NCBI GenBank assembly: GCA_026225945.1
Contig: JAMJFZ010001133.1
Coordinates: 14,782,001-14,846,000, forward strand
Direction: 5' to 3'
From: Cricetomys ansorgei
Lineage: Eukaryota; Chordata; Mammalia; Rodentia; Nesomyidae
Length of the DNA: 64,000 nt
Shown here: positions 57,201-64,000 of the stretch, piece by piece
How positions within the stretch are numbered: the stretch's first letter is position 1
How the letters are laid out: each line of letters opens with the position of its first letter
Position numbers and translations under genes: made by a program
Notes under the pieces: model-generated
Database searches by the model: none
The model's input: only the letters and a program-made list of their open reading frames with translations
What the model was told of the DNA's origin: nothing

Positions 57201-59924
57201 CCCCATCATCTGCATGCATTCAGCTCATCTTGACTTAATGTCATTAAAGATTTTGGAAACATTAAGACAAGGTTTGGGGAGTAATTTAAACTACTGATGT
57301 TTTGGTGGAAGGCACTGGCATCAGTATTGCTCAGGGATGGTCCATGAAGTTCCAATGGGATGTCCTCACTTCTGGGTCTTTGATCTTAGCAGGAAGTATT
57401 TCATTTATGATGGACAAGAGTAAAATTTGTTTCAAAACACCATATGTCAACTGGACAGAGCACTGACTCTTTTCTACATGAAGCCATTGTTCACATCATG
57501 ATTTGTTGACTTTGTCATTGGTCAGGCGATTCTATGAGTCTAGATTAAAATAGACAGTTCTGCTTACGTTGTATTTACTCTCACTCATTCTGTCACATGA
57601 GGTGGACCAAACTGGTAAGGAATTCTGAGTTCAGGAAGTATCTGTACATGCTTGAATGGTGTCTTCCCAGAACCGACTCTGTACAGAGCAGTCTGCGTAT
57701 TGTTTGGTGTGACATGCGATGTGGTGAACATTGCCCTGCTCTCTGCTAGTGCGTCCATTTGGGACCTGAAATGCCTCCCTTCTGTGTTCCACGGTGGGAT
57801 CCTTTTACTGATCCTGTTAAATCCCAGGGAAATTATCTACTCAAGTCACTCTTCAAAGTTATGAGGAACTCATTACTTCTTTCTCTTTTAAGACACTAAT
57901 TTTGAAGCTCCCTGCAAGATTTCTATGTGGAAAGGGAAATGACACCCAGGTAAAGATAGACTACCATTTGACAGTGTGGGACAAGCTACCTTTTATTTGA
58001 GGACTGAGAATCTTGCCCATCATCTTGGTTAGAAGAGCCACTGCAGTTGCTATTTCTCTGCTTTGAGAACAAGGTCTGCAAGCATCATGACACTGGCATA
58101 CAGATCCCTGAAAATTATTGCTGTCTTCAAGCTGTCAGTGCAGGAGACTGCATTACTCAAAGTTTTTGTTTTTGTTTTTCCCTTATTAACTTTTGTAAGA
58201 TATCAAGCATCAGACTTACTTCCTCAGGACAAGTGATTTGTTTAGTCCTGCTACAGATCCTAGCCATGTGGCTCAGCATAGAGCTAGCCTGGACATTTCA
58301 TTGCTTTCTATACAGATATATTGAACTGAGAAGGACATAACTGTAGATTTCTCCCCGTCATACACAACTGTGTGACTCTCTAGGCTGACTCATCTTCCTA
58401 AGGGTTGTAAGGGAATAATTTTTCTTCCTGACATCCCCAGACTTATAGTCTTTCTGTTTGACAATCCTGTATACCACACATTTTGCTGAAAAGTCTGGTA
58501 AAACAAATAAAAACATCACCATCACCAGAAAATAAAAGATTTAAATACAAGCAGCATTATAGTTAGGGGGAAACAGGACTTTTTTTCTGCAGATGATTGA
58601 TGTAATGGAACAAGCGAGGTTCCTGTTTGTGTATTGCCATGATGGCTCATTTGAACTGAGAAAAGGTGCTTTAGGTTAATTTTGGAAACTTCAATATGGC
58701 AATGTGCTAAATTTTAATTATTTTACTTCCTGCTTGGTGTATTAATGTTGTGATTACCCTTGAAAGGGTATTACCGGTGGTGATTTATGTGAAACTCGGT
58801 CGGCTCTGCAGCTCCATCAGTTTCAATTAAGACAAGCCATGGAGGAGACGCATAGCCTCTGGCTCTGCTGACACTTAGGAGCACCTCAGTCTGTTTACCC
58901 AAAGCATTACCTTTGTGTGTCCTGGGACTGTCTCTTATATGACCCAACTAAGCACCAGGAGAGGAAACTGCACAGATTCATTCTGCTAGCTTTGGATTCA
59001 GAAGGAAGCCGAACAGGAAAATTACATGGTTCACCTCTACTTCTCAGATAAGGACATTGGGGTCCGTATCCAGCCACCACCCACCACCCTTTGTAAGCTG
59101 TTAAGGGCTGAACTGGCCCAAAGAAACTATTAAATGGTTATCAGTTTCTGATTTCAATGAACAGCATTTGTTCAGTCTCTAGCATTTGATCTGTGCTCAT
59201 GGAATGTTGTTCATAAAGCACAGGTGTTTTCCTGAGGTGAAATACTGGCTTCAGAGCTTATTAATCTTGCTGACTTCAACCATGGTGAAGTCACAAGGTT
59301 TTTCACCATATGTCCCCAGTTCCCAGGCACTTTAATTACCAATTTGGCTGCACAACAATTGAAATCTCTCTACCTGGCAGCCTTTCCTGTATCTAGGCCA
59401 AACAGTGTCTCTGGCTTTGTCTGCCACTTCCAAGGGGGCTCTTCTTCCTGAGTACCTCAGAGACGGGCAGCCAAACCTGATTTCAGTAGTGTTTCCATTT
59501 TAATCATATTTAGAAATCCTTGACCACAGGCTACCCAATTATAAGGTCAAGGGAGCCAAAGCTTGCCAAGGTGATGGCTCCCTGCACAGCTTGCCAAGAG
59601 GTAGATCTGATGCCCAGAGATGAATGCAAGGTTTCTTTCTCTCCTCCTCCTGCTCCCTCTTCTTCCTTCTCTTCTCTTTTCCTCCCTCTCTTCCCGACAC
59701 AAGGTGGGAATCTATAATATTACAGATTTAGAGAATTATAGAACTGGTAAACCAGTGTTTCTCTTGATCATTTCATGGTCTCAAATATAGACTCTTATCT
59801 TTCAACTCCATCTCCTTCTTCCTCCATCTCATCAATGGACACTGGGTATACACACTAGAAGGGTTTGAGAGCTTCGCTATCTCAGGGTTTTGCCTGAATG
59901 CTCTCTTTATCTGTCCTAGTTTGC
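57201..59924. other. 2.7 kb unique block; 58560-58900 looks conserved-type
   Basis: No transposon recognised. 59632-59697 is CT-rich. 58560-58900 is unbroken unique sequence with GATTA/TAATG sites and CpGs (ACCGGT near 58772, CTCGGTCGGCTC near 58795). Small frames at 57652-58340 have no recognised domain. Confidence 0.35.
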
Positions 59925-60235
59925 TTTCTATTGCAATGATAATTGCCAGGACCAAAAACAACTTGAAGAGGAAAGGATTTATTTCATCTTACAGCTTATA
60001 GGTCACCATGAAAGGAAGTTCTGGTAGGAACCTGGAAGCAGGAACCGAAGCCGAGGACATGGAGGAATTCTGCTTCCTGACTTGCTCTCCGTGGCTTGCT
60101 CAACCTGGTTCCTGATACACCCCAGGATGGCCTGCCCAGTGGATCGGGCCCTCCTCCATCAGTTAGCAATTGAGAAAATGACCCACAGAGATGCTCATTT
60201 TGTCACACTGACAAAAACTGATAAGAACACCATCT
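59925..60235 (-). mobile_element. MaLR-like solo LTR
   Basis: Antisense copy: 'agtttgctttctattgcaat', 'gaggaaaggatttatttcat', 'ggaacctggaagcaggaacc', 'cgtggcttgctcaacctggt', 'ttagcaattgagaaaatgac', 'actgacaaaaactgataaga'. A short ATCTG occurs near both edges but the ends are not fixed. Confidence 0.7.
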
Positions 60236-61329
60236 GAAAAGCTTTACCTTTTTTGAACAATCATTTTGATTTGATTTTTAATTTTTAATTTGGTCCTTCT
60301 GGTTTATGCACAAATGATCCTTTCTTAGTCTCCACCCTTACTTGCTTATGTCCTTCACAGTGCACCGTATACCACAGACTAAGACACTACTTGTGAATTA
60401 TCTGACTGTCCTGCTCCAACTACCTCATACCGTGTGACGTTCAGCATGGAGCGCAGAGTGGGATGGCAGTGTCAGCATTTTCTGTAGTCACCTACTACTT
60501 CAGTCATCTGTGTTCAAGATCATATGCCAAGCTAAAATTCTCAGTCCCCTTTTGCAGTAGGCATGTGTTTATTTCCCACATGCTCCTCGTTCACACTCTA
60601 AATTCTGAAATGTCCTGAAATCTGAGACCTTGTGCATTGACCTCATGCTTAGAAAGTTACAGGTTTTTGAGCCCTTTGCTCATGTTTTTTGTTGTTGTTG
60701 GTTTTGTTTGTTTGTTTCTGTGATGGTGCTAAGCAGGTAACATGCTACAAATATTCCCAAATTCAGCCAACTCCACATTCAGAAGTAGTTCCTATCCCAA
60801 GAATTTCAGAGAGGTCCTTTAATCTGCACATGCAAATACATCCACCAGCAGATGTTTATACAGACTGCTGCTGATCATGGAAGGCGGGGTCACAATGTGG
60901 TTACCCCAAATTCTTGATCCTCTGTGGCCATTTTAAAGGTTGATATCTGTATTCTCAGCTCCATCTGTCATTCTTTCCTTGGTCAAGATGTCAGGGCATA
61001 TCTACTAATAGCTGCCCCTCTATCCAGGAATATGATGAGGTTAGGGAAACCCACAGCTAATAGAAATGACATGTTGGTTTAGCCTTTCACTCTCAGTGCT
61101 CTCTAGTTAACCTCTTTTTCTGTTTGCCATGGCCAGTCGCCTCTTGGGTAGACTTGCAATATGGCCCAAGTTTCCTCTTCTATTCCCTCTATTTTGAGAA
61201 CTTATTTTGTTTTTTGTGGTGGGGGAGATTGTTTATTGTGGATAAAAGGGTTCACATAGTAGATATGAAGGAGAACATAGCCAGAGGCAGAGACATCTGG
61301 GAGAATCTAGAGTAGACATGACCAGCAGA
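60236..61329. other. unique sequence, no gene seen
   Basis: No recognised repeat except a short (TTTG)n near 60700. Confidence 0.4.
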
Positions 61330-61425
61330 GCTTCTGGGCCATGTGAGGAATGTGAGGAGAGGAGGGAGGGAAGAGGGGAGAAGGGAGAAAGAGGGAAACC
61401 TGGAGACCAAGAGACCAAAAGAGCT
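61330..61425. repeat. purine-rich (GGGA/GAGG)n tract
   Basis: GAGGAGAGGAGGGAGGGAAG-type sequence on the plus strand. Confidence 0.8.
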
Positions 61426-61429
61426 TGAG

Positions 61430-61625
61430 ATTGTATTTTAATTTTAACACTTTTCCCTTCCCTTTACTCTTTCCATGTCCTCCATTTATTCCTCCATACC
61501 CCCTTCAAATTCATGGCCTCTTTTCTCATAAATTGTTATTGCATACATACATGTATTTGTATATACATATATATTCCTGAATATAACCTGTTGAGTTCAC
61601 GTAGTGGTGCTTGTAGGGATGACAC
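61430..61625 (-). mobile_element. L1 (Lx-like) 3' UTR fragment
   Basis: Antisense L1: 'caaattcatggcctcttttc', 'tcataaattgttattgcata', 'catatatattcctgaatata', 'acctgttgagttcacgtagt'. Confidence 0.75.
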
Positions 61626-61654
61626 CAATGAATACAGAATTTCCTCTATCTTTT

Positions 61655-61752
61655 CAGCATGCTTTTACTTTGCTGTAGTTCTGACAAGGGACCTGAGGTC
61701 CTTGCGCATGCTGAGCAGGTGCTCTGCCACTGAGATGCAGACTTAGCCCTTT
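61655..61752 (-). mobile_element. ID-type SINE fragment
   Basis: Antisense ID core: 'gggacctgaggtccttgcgc', 'atgctgagcaggtgctctgc', 'cactgagatgcagacttagc'. Confidence 0.65.
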
Positions 61753-62138
61753 CCAGCATACTGCTTAAAAAACACACACACTTTTCTTGCACACTGGTGA
61801 CTTTGGCTTTCCTGCATCCTTCTTGTCTTATCCTGTCTTTCCCTCTGGACATCTCCCAGGCCACAACTCAAGTTCTCTGCATTTGTGCATGGGCATCCAA
61901 TTCATATCCTGGGTGCCTGTCACATTTCCAGTATCTTAAACCACATCTTCCTCACCGCCTATTCATGATCGGACCAGTGACTGAATCTCTGTGTCACAAG
62001 TTGAGGATTCAGCTGTGCAAAAGGGGCAATATTGGGGTCTATGTGATGGTTAATCTCTCTGGTTTTGTCATATGAGATGATGTGTGCCATAGATGTTCAG
62101 AACTTTGATTTTCAGCAAAATTGAAATAATGGAAACAT

Positions 62139-62143
62139 TAAGG

Positions 62144-62174
<31 letters not shown>

Positions 62175-62276
62175 GGTGATGATGGTGATGGTGGTGATGA
62201 TGATGATGATGGTGATGATGATGGTGATGATGATGGTGATGATGGTGATGATGATGATGATGATGACAATGATGAT
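62139..62276. repeat. (GAT)n/(GGTGAT)n microsatellite
   Basis: About 138 bp of GATGAT and GGTGAT units, ending in GACAATGATGAT. Five more GAT units follow at 62621-62635 on the other side of the LTR. The Ser/Pro-rich minus frame here is a repeat translation. Confidence 0.95.
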
Positions 62277-62620
62277 TGTGGTTTGAATGAAAATGACCCC
62301 CAGAGGCTCATAAGGAATGGCATCTTTTGAAAGGATTAGGAAATATGGCCTTGTTGGAGGAAATGTGTCTCTAGGGGCTTTGATGTTTTAAATGTTCAAG
62401 CTGGGTCTAGTGTCACTCTCTCTCCCTGCTGCCTGCTGATTCAGATGTAGAACTCTCAGCTCCTTCTCCAGCACCGTGTCTGCCTGTGTCCCACCATGCT
62501 TCCTGCCATGATAATAATGGACTAAACCTTTGAACTGGAAACCAGTCCCAATTAAATGTTTTCCTTTCTAAGAGTTGCTGTGGTCATGATGTCTCTTCAC
62601 AGCAATAGAACACTGGCTAA
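62277..62620 (+). mobile_element. MT-type MaLR LTR (MTC/MTD-like)
   Basis: TGTGGTTTGAATGAAAATGA, 'cccccagaggctcataagga', 'ggccttgttggaggaaatgt', 'ctctccctgctgcctgctga', 'aactctcagctccttctcca', 'tcttcacagcaatagaacac'. Its right edge passes directly into GATGATGATGATGAT. Confidence 0.8.
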
Positions 62621-62635
62621 GATGATGATGATGAT

Positions 62636-63490
62636 TAGAATTAAATAAGAAGAATATGTATCAGTATATGCATAGTATAGTTCTTACACACAAAATGTAG
62701 GCAGTGTACCCAGCTAGCAATTTTTTTTTTACTGTCAAATAACCAAAGCCCCAAAGTATACCGTTAGCAATTATCCTCTTTGCACCCCTTTCTGTGATTT
62801 CTCCTGGAAATGAATACAGTCATATAACATTGTGTCTGTCCATCAGAGTGCTGAGAAGAAACTGGTGGCACGATCAGAAGGTTTTCACACGGGAGATTTT
62901 AATAGGGGCTATGGCCAATATCAAAGGCACTCATGGGGAACAGGGAAGCACCTAGCAAAAAGCTGAGATTGCCCTTGGAAAACAACGGTTCTCAGTTTCA
63001 ATAGCAGCCAATGCCTTTGAACTGAATACCAGTTAACTGTGGCACTGCCACCCCATGTCAAGCCATATCAAGGGAGGATGCTCCATGTCTCTGAAGGGGC
63101 TTGTAGTGGAGTGGTGAGTGGAAACAAAGAGGCTTCTCACCATGCACCGCTCAAACTTTAGCCTGTCCGAGAACCAGCGAAGGGTACATCGTCCTGAACC
63201 CCACCTAGGAGATTCTGATGCTGTGGGTCTGGGGTGAAGCCTGGAAATTTGCATTTATAAGTTCATTTCTGATGATTGAGAATGTTGAACAACAAAAGGA
63301 CAGCAGGATATTAAATATGACTGTGTCTGCAATTTTATGTGCAGAGACAACCAATTTAGGAATAAAGAATGGAACCCTATGCTAAAGGGCAAGTCATCAC
63401 AAAAATAATTAAATATTCTATGTGCATGTCTCACCATGTTTACAGTTTATATGCATTATTATAATTCATTGTGCTGTGTTCTAATGAGAA
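62636..63490. other. unique sequence, no gene seen
   Basis: No gene or transposon recognised; a T10 run near 62721. Confidence 0.4.
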
Positions 63491-63738
63491 GGGGGCCAAG
63501 TCTTGTGGTGAAGGCCTCCATCCTACCCTTTCAGGAATCTGAGACAGGAGGATCACATGTCTGTGGCCTTTCTGGATTACACAGTGAACTCAAGGGCAGC
63601 CTGAGTAACTTAGCAAATCTTCAGATAAAATGCTAAAGGAGGGCTAGTGCCATTTCTCCGTGGTAAAGTGTTTGCCTATAACACATAGTGCCCCGGGTTC
63701 AATTTCTAGTATTGTGAATCCATAAATAAATAAATGAG
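63491..63738 (+). mobile_element. B1-like plus ID-like SINE pair
   Basis: 63491-63627 is a diverged B1 ('gaaggcctccatcctaccct', 'gagacaggaggatcacatgt', 'cagcctgagtaacttagcaa'). 63640-63715 is ID-like ('agggctagtgccatttctcc', 'gtaaagtgtttgcctataac', 'gccccgggttcaatttctag'), with an AAATAAATAAAT tail. Confidence 0.65.
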
Positions 63739-63889
63739 CGAAGAAAAGATAAATGATGGAGGAAGTACTTAAGTTGAATCAGAGTATTTTTTTTACATTA
63801 AATAGAATTTTTTTTTTATCTGCCAAAAAAAATCTAAAAGGAAGAACTACAAGGATGAATGGGTGCATAAATGTACATGCACGTGTGTG

Positions 63890-63892
<3 letters not shown>

Positions 63893-63922
<30 letters not shown>
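63893..63922. repeat. (CA)15 microsatellite
   Basis: Thirty bases of perfect CA. Confidence 0.95.
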
Positions 63923-63924
<2 letters not shown>

Positions 63925-64000
63925 CACAGTAACATGGGTGTATTGTGACCCCAGTGGGGGTACTGTATGCCATGATGGTGCACCGTGGCTTACCTATGAC

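Overview
This window looks like non-coding nuclear DNA from a muroid rodent (mouse/rat/hamster/vole type). The organism call rests on the interspersed repeats: B1, B3/B2-type, B4 and ID-type SINEs, 3' ends of Lx-like L1 elements, MT/MaLR-like LTRs and rodent ERV LTRs, together with long CA, CT, GAT and CAC/CAT microsatellites. The species cannot be fixed by eye. I found no exon-intron gene, no rRNA, tRNA or snRNA gene, no CpG island and no bacterial-type operon. Most open frames of 60-130 codons are chance frames or low-complexity translations. The window reads as intergenic or intronic sequence.

Layout. 1-9.3 kb: mostly unique sequence with an old MLT1-like LTR, an antisense L1 3' end and microsatellites. 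9.3-16 kb: a 19-bp tandem repeat, a B1 and several MaLR-like LTRs. 17.5-19.0 kb: an L1 3' end directly beside a 0.95-kb hAT DNA transposon that still carries a transposase C-terminal relic. 20.6-21.6 kb: MIR, B3 and a MaLR-like LTR in a row. 21.6-25.2 kb: unique. 26.3-27.4 kb: CA/CT repeats, then a MaLR-like LTR in which an internal segment has expanded to a 27-unit minisatellite of 12- and 14-bp units. 29.2-34.5 kb: an LTR-rich block with two related solo LTRs, a class I solo LTR with a TATA box, poly(A) signal and 4-bp target duplication, two L1 3' ends and a 21-bp minisatellite. 37.3-45.1 kb: SINEs, then a decayed betaretrovirus-like (ERVK) provirus that contains a second, smaller two-LTR provirus. 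45.5-54 kb: GT repeat, two B3 SINEs, an MT-type LTR, an L1 3' end, and an old LTR that holds both a B1 and a 410-bp ERVK-type LTR. 54-64 kb: largely unique, with one more solo LTR, L1, ID and B1 fragments, and an MT-type LTR sitting inside a GAT microsatellite.

The features do not form a functional gene system. The two most notable structures are the provirus-within-provirus at 38.8-45.1 kb and the LTR-born minisatellite at 26.88-27.24 kb. Several long repeat-free stretches have the texture of conserved non-coding sequence (homeodomain-like TAATTA sites, unbroken unique sequence), but conservation cannot be judged from one sequence. Repeat family names are from recognition of typical sequence features, not from a library search, so boundaries are approximate by about 5-30 bp unless a target duplication fixes them.
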